This document shows, in pieces, positions 8,677 to 18,002 of a stretch of 64,000 nt of DNA; position 1 is the stretch's first letter; every line of letters begins with the position of its first letter. Where the stretch lies: NCBI GenBank assembly GCA_000719695.1, contig JOHN01000021.1, forward strand, positions 50,831 to 114,830, written 5' to 3'. The position numbers and the translations under genes were made by a program. Source of the DNA: Streptomyces sp. NRRL F-6131. Lineage in GTDB: Bacteria; Actinomycetota; Actinomycetes; Streptomycetales; Streptomycetaceae. Below the pieces are notes generated by a model. It searched no databases. It saw nothing but the letters and a program-made list of their open reading frames with translations, and was not told the DNA's origin.

Positions 8677-9570
8677 GTGCTCGAACAGGTGACAGCAGTG
8701 CGCTACGTCGACCCGCTGCGGGCCGGCGGTTCCGTCCCCGGCGTGGTGGAGACCGACGACCTGGGCACCTACGTGGTGAAGTTCGCCGGTGCCGCCCAGG
8801 GCCGCAAGGCGCTGGTGGCCGAGGTGATCGTCGGCGAGCTGGCCCGGCGGCTCGGGCTGCCGGTGCCGGAGCTGCGGCTGGTCGACTTCGACCCTGCGGT
8901 CGCCGAGGACGAGCCGGACCACGAGATCCAGGACATCCTGCGGGCCAGCCGCGGGCTCAACCTCGGCATGGACCTGCTGCCGGGCGCCCGCGACTTCCGG
9001 CCCGGCATGATCGACGTCGGGCCGGTCGAGGCCGGCCGGGTGATCTGGCTGGACGCGCTCACCGGCAACGTCGACCGGACGGTGCACAACCCCAACCTGA
9101 TGGTCTGGCACGGCGGGCTCTGGCTGATCGACAACGGCGCCGCGCTGATCTTCCACCACCGCTGGTCCGCGGCCGGGTCGGCGGTCGGCAAGCGGTACGA
9201 CCTCAGCGCGCACGCCCTCGGCGGGTACCGCCCGGACGTCCGACTGGCCGACGAGGAGCTCGGGCCGCGGGTCACCGTCGGACTGCTGACGGAGGTGGTG
9301 GCGCTGGTGCCGGACGCCTGGCTGGCCGACGAGCCGGGGTTCGACTCGGTCGAGGAGCTGCGCGGGGCCTACGTGCACCACCTGGCGGCCCGGGCGGCGC
9401 GCTCCGCCGAGTGGCTGCCGGACGGGTTCTCGACCCCCGACCAGCTGCGCGAGGCGGAGCGGCGGCGGGCCGCGCGGACCAGGGCGGGGCGGCCGGCCTG
9501 GCTGCGGGAGGTGCCGGACCTGCACGGCAAGCCGTCGGTGGAGACGGTCTGGGAGCAGCACGTCGACTGA
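8677..9570 (+). CDS. HipA-family kinase-like protein
   Basis: About 297 aa. Resembles the free-standing HipA-like kinase proteins of actinomycetes rather than the HipA toxin with its HipB partner. DDLGTYVVKFAGAAQGRKALVAEVIVGELARRLGLPVPELRLVD matches the nucleotide-binding lobe: Lys in VVKF and Glu in AEVIVGELA. WLDALTGNVDRTVHNPNLMVWHGGLWLIDNGAALIFHH carries the catalytic D-x-x-x-x-N and the metal-binding D-N-G motifs. No hipB-like gene is adjacent. The C-terminal 80 residues are helical and charged. Substrate unknown. Start chosen at the GTG consistent with leaderless transcription; GTG 8668 is 9 nt upstream. Confidence 0.75.
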   Translation: MLEQVTAVRYVDPLRAGGSVPGVVETDDLGTYVVKFAGAAQGRKALVAEVIVGELARRLGLPVPELRLVDFDPAVAEDEPDHEIQDILRASRGLNLGMDLLPGARDFRPGMIDVGPVEAGRVIWLDALTGNVDRTVHNPNLMVWHGGLWLIDNGAALIFHHRWSAAGSAVGKRYDLSAHALGGYRPDVRLADEELGPRVTVGLLTEVVALVPDAWLADEPGFDSVEELRGAYVHHLAARAARSAEWLPDGFSTPDQLREAERRRAARTRAGRPAWLREVPDLHGKPSVETVWEQHVD

Positions 9571-9631
9571 TCCGCCCCGGTACCCGTGGCAGGTGCCGGG
9601 GGCGCCCGGCGCGGAAGGCCGGGAACGCGGA

Positions 9632-9661
9632 ACGGGGGCGGGACTCGCGTCCCGCCCCCGT
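9632..9661. terminator. Bidirectional hairpin terminator
   Basis: ACGGGGGCGGGA and TCCCGCCCCCGT form a perfect 12-bp stem with a 6-nt loop. It lies between the convergent HipA-like gene and subtilisin gene. Confidence 0.8.
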
Positions 9662-9695
9662 CGGTGGCTCAGGTGTTCAGCCGGTCAGCCGTGGC

Positions 9696-11183
<1,488 letters not shown>

Positions 11184-11561
11184 AGGGGTTGGCCCTCCCG
11201 AGTCGTCATGCGGGCAACTGCGGTTGGCAGGTGCACCTGGAATGATCGGGACGCTAGTGAACAAGTGTTGCAATCCGCAAGAGGTAGTCATCCAATCGTC
11301 ACAAGTCGTCCACCGCCGGAAGGTATGACTCCGGTCCTGCTGGGCAGGGGCGGGCGATCGGGTGACAGCACGGACGACCGGACCGCCCACAGGACGGACC
11401 GGAGGACGGCTCGGAGGACGGCTCGGAGGACGGACGACGCCGGACGGGTACGGACCCCACTGGCGGGCGATCCTAGTCAGCGGGACCGACGGGGGAACAG
11501 GCATCCGCCGCGGCCGAAAGCGGCCACTGGCGGATGGCCGCCAAGCCGCGGCGTCGGCCGA
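11184..11561. other. Intergenic region between protease and amidohydrolase genes
   Basis: 378 bp with no credible gene. The part near the protease is relatively AT-rich and holds its promoter. From 11401 to 11433 a 12-bp unit GGAGGACGGCTC is repeated in tandem (two full copies and a partial third). No terminator hairpin was recognised for the upstream operon. Confidence 0.5.
11251..11280 (-). promoter_or_regulatory. Probable sigma-70-type promoter of the S8 protease gene
   Basis: On the minus strand TTGCGG (11280-11275), an 18-nt spacer and TAGCGT (11256-11251) fit a housekeeping actinomycete promoter. Transcription would start about 60 nt before the ATG at 11183. Confidence 0.55.
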
Positions 11562-12680
11562 TCAGAGGGCGTACAGTCGACGGGCGTTGTCGGCCGCCAC
11601 CCCGCGGGCCAGCCGCTCGGCATCGGCCGCGGTGCAGGCGCCGTCGGCGCGCCAGCCGTCCAGCAGGGTGCCCAGGCCGTGGCGGAACTGCGCCGAGCCG
11701 ACCAGGTACAGCTCCGGCAGCCCGTAGGCGTCGGTGGAGAACAGCAGCTTGCCGAACGGCGCCAGCTCCAGCATCTCGCCGAGCACCGCCGCCGCCCGGG
11801 GGCCGACGTAGGAGGTGGTCAGCCCGAGGTCGGTGTGCACCAGCGGGAAGGCCTGGGCCAGCCAGCCGGCCTGCCGGTGGTACGGGTAGCCGTGCAGCAG
11901 CACCAGCGGGACCCCGGACGGCTCGGCGGCGCGCACGAAGTCGGCCAGCAGCGACGGGTCGGCCCGGTGCAGGGTGACGTCGGGGTCGCCGAAGCCGGTG
12001 TGCAGTTGGAGCGGCAGGCGCAGCTCGGCGCAGACCTCCAGCGCGCCGTGGAGCAGCTCGTGCAGCAGGACGGGGTCGGTCAGCCGGCCTCCCCCGGTGC
12101 GCTGCCGCGCGGTGGCGGCGGCCGTCACCGCGGCCGGGGAGGGGCGCTCCGCGGGCACCGCCAGCCCGGCCCGGTAGGCCACCACCGACTTGACCGCGAC
12201 GGCGCCGGCGGCCGCGGCGGCCAGCGCCTCGCGCACCGCCCGCGCCCACCGCCGGGGCGGGTCGGCGACGGCCTCGGCGACCGCCTCCAGCCGGACCACC
12301 TCGCGCACCCGGGCGCCGGACGCCTCGGCGAACTCGCCGAGCGGCAGCAGCGGACGGCCGGCGGCGGTGGTCAGCCCGGTGTCCACCAGGCAGGTGTCCA
12401 GCCCGGCGGCGGCGAGCAGCCGACGGGCGGCCTCCGGCGCGCCGAGTTCGCGCCGCCGGGCCAGGTACTCCGCCGCGGGGGCGTGCGCGGGCAGCCCGAG
12501 CGCGGGCGGGCACCAGCGGCGGACGGCGAGCCCGAGCGCGCTGTCGAACGGCGAGGTGCCGGGCGCGGGCGGGCGGTCGGACTCGGTGAGCAGCCCCGCC
12601 AGGGCGTCGTCGGCGAGGTCGGCCGTCAGCACGCTGTGGCAGTGGTGGTCGATCAGCGCGGGGACGTCCAACGGGGGCAC
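11562..12680 (-). CDS. Amidohydrolase family protein (FluG N-terminal-domain type)
   Basis: About 372 aa TIM-barrel metal hydrolase. LIDHHCHSVL at the N-terminus carries the H-x-H metal-binding motif. Further metal-ligand candidates are His in LQLHTGFGDPDV and in LLHGYPYHRQ, and Asp in LLFSTDAYGLPE. Sequence type and partner correspond to the N-terminal half of fungal FluG and plant NodGS proteins, which join this domain to a glutamine-synthetase-like domain. The GTG start lies 4 bp past the stop of the GS-like gene, so the pair is co-transcribed, GS first. Substrate unknown; a gamma-glutamyl amide is a reasonable guess from the pairing. Confidence 0.8.
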   Translation of the reverse strand: MPPLDVPALIDHHCHSVLTADLADDALAGLLTESDRPPAPGTSPFDSALGLAVRRWCPPALGLPAHAPAAEYLARRRELGAPEAARRLLAAAGLDTCLVDTGLTTAAGRPLLPLGEFAEASGARVREVVRLEAVAEAVADPPRRWARAVREALAAAAAGAVAVKSVVAYRAGLAVPAERPSPAAVTAAATARQRTGGGRLTDPVLLHELLHGALEVCAELRLPLQLHTGFGDPDVTLHRADPSLLADFVRAAEPSGVPLVLLHGYPYHRQAGWLAQAFPLVHTDLGLTTSYVGPRAAAVLGEMLELAPFGKLLFSTDAYGLPELYLVGSAQFRHGLGTLLDGWRADGACTAADAERLARGVAADNARRLYAL

Positions 12681-12683
12681 CGG

Positions 12684-14171
12684 TCAGTACCGCCAGCGGG
12701 TGGCGGCGGCCAGCCGTTCGGGGGCGGCGTCGGCGTACTGCTCGGCCTCGGCCTGTCGGACGGCCAGCACCGCCTCGAAGAGCGGCTCGCCGAGCGCCTC
12801 GCGCAGCACGGCGGAGCCGCGGTAGGCGGCGAGCGCCGCGGCCGGGCCGGCCGGCAGCCGGGGGACCGTGCCGGGCTCGGCCTGCGCCGGGTCCCCGGTG
12901 AACTCCGGTGGCAGCGCGAGCCGCTGGTCCCGCCCGGCGAGGCCGGCGGCGAGCACCGCGCCGACCGCCAGATAGGGGTTGGCGGTGGCGTCGAAGCACT
13001 TGATCTCGGCGTTGGCCGCGGAGGACCGCTCGCCGGTGGAGCCGGTGACCAGGCGGAGCGCGGCCTCCCGGTTCTCCAGGCCCCAGCACTGGTAGGCGCC
13101 CGCCCAGCGCGAGGGGAGCAGCCGCAGGTAGCCGGCCGGGCTGGAGCAGCCGAGCACCAGCAGTTCGGGCAGTGCGCCGAGCACCCCGGCCAGGAAGCCC
13201 TCGGCCTCGGCGGTCAGCCCGTGCGGGCCGGGGCCGCCGTGCGCGAGGTTGCGCCCCTCGCGCCAGAGGCTGAGGTGGAGGTGGCCGCCGTTGCCGACCG
13301 AGCCGGCCTCGACCACGGGGGCGAAGGAGGCCCGCAGGCCGTGCCGGGCCGAGACGGCGCGGACGGTGTGCCGGACCAGCACCGAGGTGTCGGCGGCCTC
13401 GACCGGGCCCTCCGGGGCGACCGAGACCTCGAACTGGCCGGCCGCGTACTCGGGGTGGATCTGGAGCACGGTCAGACCCTGCTCGCCGAGGGCGCGGAGC
13501 ACGTCGCGCAGGTAGTCGGAGAGGTCGGTGAGCCGCTGCATGCCGTAGGCCGGGCCGGCGGTCGGGTAGCGGGGCTCCTCCTGCGGCGGGCCGGCCAGCG
13601 CGACCACCCACTCGATCTCGATGCCGGCGCGGAGGGCGAGCCCGCGCTCGGCGGCGGCCGCGACCATCCGGCGGGCGAAGAGCCGCTGGCACCCCGGGTG
13701 CGGGGCGCCGCCCTGGGTGTAGCGGTCCCCCGGGGCCCAGGCCCAGCCGGGCTGGGCGGCCAGCGGGACGATCCGCTCGACGTCCGGGTAGAGCCGGAGG
13801 TCGCCGGTGGGGCCGCCGATCAGCCGGCTGGTGACGACGGTGTCGTCGGCGAGGAAGACGTCGAAGCAGGGGGCCGCGCCGATGCCCCACTGGGCGGCGT
13901 GCACCAGGCCGGCCAGCGGCACCGCCTTGACCCGGGCGATGCCGGCGTTGTCCACCCAGGTGACGGCGACCGCCTCAACCCCGTGGGCGCGCAGCCGCTC
14001 CGCGGCGGCCTGGGCGCGCTCCCCGCGCTCGGCCCGGTCCGCGCGCGGCGGCAGCGTGACCCCGCCGGGGGCGGGCCCGGCGGCGGGATCGGGCGCGGCC
14101 GCGACGGACGGCCCGGCGGAGGGCTCGGCGGAGGGCTCGGGACGACCCGGGGCGACGGTTCCGGTGCTCAT
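12684..14171 (-). CDS. Glutamine-synthetase-family protein (FluG/GlnA-like)
   Basis: About 495 aa. The beta-grasp domain (AVAVTWVDNAGIARVKAVPL) is followed by the catalytic barrel. IEIEWVVAL, HPEYAAGQFEVSV and GNGGHLHLSLW match the metal and glutamate-binding strands. ERSSAANAEIKCFDATANPYLAVGAVLAAGL replaces the classic NRSA-type loop with the pattern seen in FluG-type enzymes. GS-like paralogs of this kind in Streptomyces ligate glutamate to amines or polyamines rather than ammonia; whether this one does is inference. The first 55 residues are Pro/Ala-rich and unconserved. ATG 14171 (MSTGTV) follows a G-rich stretch; the longer frame upstream is not needed. Paired with the amidohydrolase downstream. 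Confidence 0.85.
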   Translation of the reverse strand: MSTGTVAPGRPEPSAEPSAGPSVAAAPDPAAGPAPGGVTLPPRADRAERGERAQAAAERLRAHGVEAVAVTWVDNAGIARVKAVPLAGLVHAAQWGIGAAPCFDVFLADDTVVTSRLIGGPTGDLRLYPDVERIVPLAAQPGWAWAPGDRYTQGGAPHPGCQRLFARRMVAAAAERGLALRAGIEIEWVVALAGPPQEEPRYPTAGPAYGMQRLTDLSDYLRDVLRALGEQGLTVLQIHPEYAAGQFEVSVAPEGPVEAADTSVLVRHTVRAVSARHGLRASFAPVVEAGSVGNGGHLHLSLWREGRNLAHGGPGPHGLTAEAEGFLAGVLGALPELLVLGCSSPAGYLRLLPSRWAGAYQCWGLENREAALRLVTGSTGERSSAANAEIKCFDATANPYLAVGAVLAAGLAGRDQRLALPPEFTGDPAQAEPGTVPRLPAGPAAALAAYRGSAVLREALGEPLFEAVLAVRQAEAEQYADAAPERLAAATRWRY

Positions 14172-14781
14172 GCCCCCATGCTTCCCCGCCCCGTGGAGGC
14201 GGGGAACTCCCCTATCGGGTGGTCCGAACGGACGTCCGTCCACCGCGTCACCCGTGCGAGTGACCGAGCGGAGCCGGCAGCGGGAGCCGGCGGGGCGGTC
14301 GACGGCGGGGCGGTCGGCGGCGGGGCGGTCGACGAGCGGACGCCGGGAGCCGGCGGGCCGGCCGCCGCGGCGATCACCCGCGCGCGAGCAGGGAAAGTCC
14401 GGCCCGCCACCCCCTTCCTACTCGCCAGTAACCCCGCTACAGTGTCGGCACGCACCACTGCCGGGCTTCGGGAGCCGCACCGGCGGGGGCGTCGTCCGTC
14501 GCGCCGGAACCGCGCGGAGCGGACGGCGCGCGACGGTGCGTTCGTTCACCGGTCGGTGCCGCGGATCGCGGCCGGGGCCGGGTTTCTCTCCTCTGTGTTC
14601 AGAGCCGCTTCCTTCATGTCGAGCGCCTGAGTACCACGGCACACCCGCAGCACCGCCGGAGCGGACCGGCGGCTGCGCGGTGGCCGCAACCGTCATCCCC
14701 CCGCCCCGCGCGCGGACCCTCCTCCGTGGGGCGCGCCCTCCGGAGCGCGCGCGGGCCTTCCATGACAAGGAGTCAGGACAG
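14172..14781. other. 610-bp divergent intergenic region
   Basis: No convincing gene. It separates the GS-like gene (minus) from the hydroxyacyl-CoA dehydrogenase gene (plus) and must hold both promoters. Seen: a 9-bp inverted repeat TTCCCCGCC/GGCGGGGAA (14182-14190 and 14198-14206) just upstream of the GS-like start; a 15-bp unit CGGGGCGGTCGACGG repeated three times (14291-14335); and a TACAGT at 14438-14443 that could be a -10 box for the plus-strand gene. A leader of some 340 nt would follow that box. Confidence 0.5.
14291..14335. repeat. Three 15-bp tandem repeats
   Basis: CGGGGCGGTCGACGG occurs three times head to tail; the second copy has A to G at position 12 and the third ends in A. 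It is intergenic and its function is unknown. Confidence 0.6.
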
Positions 14782-16557
14782 ATGGAGCGTCCCTTCCCCA
14801 CGGTCGCCGTGGTCGGACTCGGCACGATGGGTGCCGGCGTCGCCGTCGCGGTCGCCCGCAGCGGCCGCCGGGTGATCGGCATCGAGGCCGACGCCGACTC
14901 GGCCGCCCGCGCACTGGCCCGGATCGAGGAGGCGACCGCGCACGCGGTCGCCCGGGAGCGGCTGACCGCCGAGGAGCGGGCCGGGCTGCTGGCCCGGCTC
15001 ACCGTCGGTCACGCGCTGGAGGCGGCCGCCGAGGCCGACCTGGTGATCGAGGAGGTCCCCGAGCAGCTGGAGCTGAAGCGGCGGGTCTTCGCCGAGCTGG
15101 ACCGGATCTGCCCGGCCTCGACGGTGCTGGCCACCGGCACCACCGCGCTCTCGGTGACCCGGATCGCCGCCGCGACCGCCCGCCCCGACCGGGTGCTCGG
15201 CCTGCACTTCTTCAACCCGGTGCACACCATGAAGCTGGTCGAGGTGGTGCGCACCGTGCTCACCGCCCCGCAGGTGGCCGAGGACGCCGCGGCGCTCGCC
15301 CGGGACCTCGGCAAGGAGCCGGTGGCGGCCGGCGACCGGGCCGGCTTCGTGGTCAACGGCCTGCTCTTCGCGTACCTGAACCAGGCCGCCGCGATGTACG
15401 AGTCCAAGTACGCCACCCGGGAGGACATCGACGCCGCGATGCGGCTGGGCTGCGGCCTGCCGATGGGCCCGCTGGCGCTGCTCGACCTGATCGGCGTGGA
15501 CACCGCCCGGACCGTCCTGGAGGCGATGTACGAGCAGTCCCGGGACCGGCTGCACGCGCCCGCGCCGATCCTCGGCCAGCTGGTCTCGGCCGGGCTGCTG
15601 GGCCGCAAGACCGGCCGCGGCTTCTACACCTACGAGGCGCCCGGCTCCTCCCGGGTCGTCGGGTCCGCCGCCGGCGCGGCGGGTTCCGCCGTCCCCGGCC
15701 GGGAGGTGCGCACCATCGGTGTCTGCGGCTCGGGCACCATGGCCACCGGCATCGTCGAGGTGTTCGTCAAGGCCGGGTACCCGGTGCTGCTGGCGGCGCG
15801 CAGCCTGGAGAAGGCGGAGCGGGCCAAGGCGCAGCTGGCGAAGTCGCTGGAGCGCTCGGTGGCCAGGGGCCGGCTGACCGCGGAGCAGCGGGACGCCGCG
15901 CTGGGCCTGGTCACGCCGGTCGGGCAGTACGGCGAGCTGGCCGAGGTGGACCTGGTGGTCGAGGCGGTCGCCGAGGACCTCGCGGTCAAGCGCGAGCTGT
16001 TCGCCACCCTGGACGCGATCGTCAAGCCGGGCGCGGTGCTGGCCACCACCACCTCCTCGCTGCCGGTGGTCAGCTGCGCCTCGGCCACCCGTCGGCCGCA
16101 GGACGTGGTCGGCATGCACTTCTTCAACCCGGCGCCGGCGATGCGGCTGGTCGAGGTGGTCTCCACGGTGCTGACCGCGCCGGACGTCACGGCGACCGTG
16201 CTGGAGCTCTGCGCGAAGGTGCGCAAGCACCCGGTGGAGTGCGGGGACCGGGCCGGGTTCATCGTCAACGCGCTGCTCTTCCCCTACCTGAACGACGCGG
16301 TGCGGATGCTGCAGGAGCACTACGCGACGGTGGACGACATCGACACCGCGATGAAGCTCGGCTGCGGCTACCCGATGGGCCCGTTCGAGCTGCTGGACGT
16401 GGTCGGCCTGGACGTCTCGCTCACCATCGAGCAGGTGCTGCACCAGGAGTTCCGCGAGCCTGGCCTGGCCGCGGCGCCGCTGCTGGAGCACCTGGTGGCG
16501 GCCGGCTGCCTGGGCCGCAAGACCGGCCGCGGCTTCCGCGACCACGCGCGCCGATGA
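14782..16557 (+). CDS. 3-hydroxyacyl-CoA dehydrogenase with internally duplicated domains
   Basis: About 591 aa made of two full 3-hydroxyacyl-CoA dehydrogenase units. Unit 1 is about residues 6-290 and unit 2 about 308-590. Each has a Rossmann NAD motif (VGLGTMGAG; CGSGTMATG), the catalytic-His segment (GLHFFNPVHTMKLVEVV; GMHFFNPAPAMRLVEVV), the GDRAGF[VI]VN[GA]LLF helix and a LGRKTGRGF end. It would interconvert acetoacetyl-CoA and 3-hydroxybutyryl-CoA in the cytoplasm, feeding crotonyl-CoA to the Ccr encoded downstream. AAGGAG lies 9 nt before the ATG. Normal single-unit enzymes are about 285 aa. The two linked units differ in sequence throughout, so the duplication is old. Confidence 0.9.
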   Translation: MERPFPTVAVVGLGTMGAGVAVAVARSGRRVIGIEADADSAARALARIEEATAHAVARERLTAEERAGLLARLTVGHALEAAAEADLVIEEVPEQLELKRRVFAELDRICPASTVLATGTTALSVTRIAAATARPDRVLGLHFFNPVHTMKLVEVVRTVLTAPQVAEDAAALARDLGKEPVAAGDRAGFVVNGLLFAYLNQAAAMYESKYATREDIDAAMRLGCGLPMGPLALLDLIGVDTARTVLEAMYEQSRDRLHAPAPILGQLVSAGLLGRKTGRGFYTYEAPGSSRVVGSAAGAAGSAVPGREVRTIGVCGSGTMATGIVEVFVKAGYPVLLAARSLEKAERAKAQLAKSLERSVARGRLTAEQRDAALGLVTPVGQYGELAEVDLVVEAVAEDLAVKRELFATLDAIVKPGAVLATTTSSLPVVSCASATRRPQDVVGMHFFNPAPAMRLVEVVSTVLTAPDVTATVLELCAKVRKHPVECGDRAGFIVNALLFPYLNDAVRMLQEHYATVDDIDTAMKLGCGYPMGPFELLDVVGLDVSLTIEQVLHQEFREPGLAAAPLLEHLVAAGCLGRKTGRGFRDHARR

Positions 16558-16723
16558 CCACCACGCCGTCCTACGGGGGACAGCCCGGCCGGCCGCCGTT
16601 CCGCCCGGAGCGGGCCGGCTGGGGGCCGGGCGCGGTGTCCGCGCACTGGCCGAGACCGGCGGTCAGCGGACCGGTCGCCCCGGTACGCCGGGGAAGGCCC
16701 CCTGCTCCGGCACCGGGGACGTG

Positions 16724-16729
16724 TAGCGT
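16724..16729 (+). promoter_or_regulatory. -10 box TAGCGT of the TetR gene (leaderless)
   Basis: TAGCGT is followed by 7 nt and then the ATG at 16737, with no Shine-Dalgarno sequence between. This supports that start and separate transcription of the regulator. Confidence 0.5.
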
Positions 16730-16736
16730 TCCGGGC

Positions 16737-17642
16737 ATGGATCGGGTTCAGTCAGTCTCCCCGCAGCAATCCGCCCCCGCGCGCGACGGCCGACCGGCCG
16801 GGACCGGTGCGGACGGGGGCCAGGGCGGTCGCCGGGCGGCGGCGCAGCGTCAGCAGATGCGCCAGGACCTGGCCACCGCCGCGATGGAGCTGTTCGCCTC
16901 GCAGGGCTACGAGGAGACCACGGTCGACCAGATCGCCGCGGCCGCCGGCGTGGCCCGGCGGACCTTCTTCCGCTACTTCCGGTCCAAGGAGGAGGCGATC
17001 TTCCCGGACCACGACGACACCCTGGTCCGGGTGGCCGACCTGCTGGCCAGCGCCGAGCCCGAGGAGCACCCGCTGGACGTGGTCTGCCGGGGCATCAAGG
17101 AGGTGCTGCGGATGTACGCCTCCACGCCCGGGGTCTCGGTGGCGCGGTACCAGCTGATCCGCCAGGTGCCGGCGCTGCGCGAGCGGGAGATCGCCGTGGT
17201 GGCCCGCTACGAGCGGCTGTTCACCCGCTACCTGCTGGGCCGGTTCGACACGGCCGGGGAGATCCCCTCGGGCTGGCAGCGCGGCGGCGAGGACGACTCG
17301 ATGCTGGCCGAGGTGTCGGCGGCGGCGGTGGTCGCGGCCCACAACCACGTGCTGCGGCGCTGGCTGCGGGCGGGCGGGCGGGGCGACGTGGAGGCGCAGC
17401 TGGACCACTCCTTCGAGGTGATCCGGCGGACCTTCTGGGCGGCCAGCGAGCCGGGTGCGCGGCGGCGTGGTGCCCTGGTGGCACCCGGTGCCAATGGGGC
17501 GGAGGCGGAGGTCTCCGCAACCGGAGCACTGAGTGCCACCCCCGGAGGTGAGGTGCTCATCACAGTCGCCCGTACGGACGCCCCGCTGGACGTGGTGGTG
17601 GATGCCGTGCGGGCCGCCCTGGAGGGCGCCAAGCTGGCCTGA
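16737..17642 (+). CDS. TetR/AcrR family transcriptional regulator
   Basis: About 301 aa, longer than the usual 200-220. After a 40-residue polar extension the HTH reads RQQMRQDLATAAMELFASQGYEETTVDQIAAAAGVARRTFFRYFRSKEEAIF, a textbook TetR N-terminus. A helical ligand domain follows (to about 240). There is also a further 60-residue tail ending in a short alpha/beta-like stretch (EVLITVARTDAPLDVVVDAVRAALEGAKLA). It lies between the hydroxyacyl-CoA dehydrogenase and the ccr operon, so it is a candidate regulator of ethylmalonyl-CoA pathway genes. A plausible operator lies 110-155 bp downstream of its stop, in front of ccr. Confidence 0.88.
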   Translation: MDRVQSVSPQQSAPARDGRPAGTGADGGQGGRRAAAQRQQMRQDLATAAMELFASQGYEETTVDQIAAAAGVARRTFFRYFRSKEEAIFPDHDDTLVRVADLLASAEPEEHPLDVVCRGIKEVLRMYASTPGVSVARYQLIRQVPALREREIAVVARYERLFTRYLLGRFDTAGEIPSGWQRGGEDDSMLAEVSAAAVVAAHNHVLRRWLRAGGRGDVEAQLDHSFEVIRRTFWAASEPGARRRGALVAPGANGAEAEVSATGALSATPGGEVLITVARTDAPLDVVVDAVRAALEGAKLA

Positions 17643-17676
17643 GCGCAGGCGTTTTCGCAGGTCGTCGTGGGTTTCT

Positions 17677-17709
17677 GGGCCCGTGCCAGAGTGTCGGCAC
17701 GGGCCCTTT
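17677..17709 (+). terminator. Intrinsic terminator after the TetR gene
   Basis: GGGCCCGTGCC and GGCACGGGCCC form a perfect 11-bp stem with an 8-nt loop, followed by TTT. It separates tetR from ccr transcription. Confidence 0.8.
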
Positions 17710-17758
17710 CCATGCCCTCCGCGGGCCCTCCGGAGGACTCTGCGACGCGCCGGAATTG

Positions 17759-17797
17759 ATGGCACCCCGTGTCTTTACGAGTGGCACAGGGTGCCAT
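17759..17797 (+). promoter_or_regulatory. Inverted repeat overlapping a possible ccr promoter
   Basis: ATGGCACCC (17759-17767) and GGGTGCCAT (17789-17797) are perfect inverted repeats 21 bp apart. A possible promoter, TTTACG (17774-17779), 18 bp, TACCTT (17798-17803), places the second arm between -35 and -10. A TetR-type or other dimeric repressor could bind here. The promoter reading is tentative. Confidence 0.45.
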
Positions 17798-18002
17798 TAC
17801 CTTGTTACCCACCAGTCGCGGCGCCGCGGCTCCCCACCTCGGCGCGCCGTCGTACCGGCGCTCCCCCATCCCCGGGAGCGACCCACCGCAGTGCCAGGCC
17901 CACCAGCCACCCACCCACCACCCCGTTCAGCGAAGCCGGTGTCCGCTCCCGGCTCCCCCAGACGCCCTGTGCCCTCACACAGGTACGCCTTCGGAGGCAG
18001 CC

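Larger units (their letters stand above)
17643..18002. other. Intergenic control region upstream of ccr
   Basis: 360 bp. It holds the terminator of the TetR gene and a 9-bp inverted repeat overlapping a possible promoter (both listed). The C-rich leader of about 190 nt ends in GGAGG just before the ccr ATG. No gene was seen. Confidence 0.55.

Noticed and set aside
8677..9570. HipAB toxin-antitoxin module
   Set aside because: No HipB-type HTH gene adjoins, and the gene has its own promoter and terminator; it matches stand-alone HipA-like proteins.
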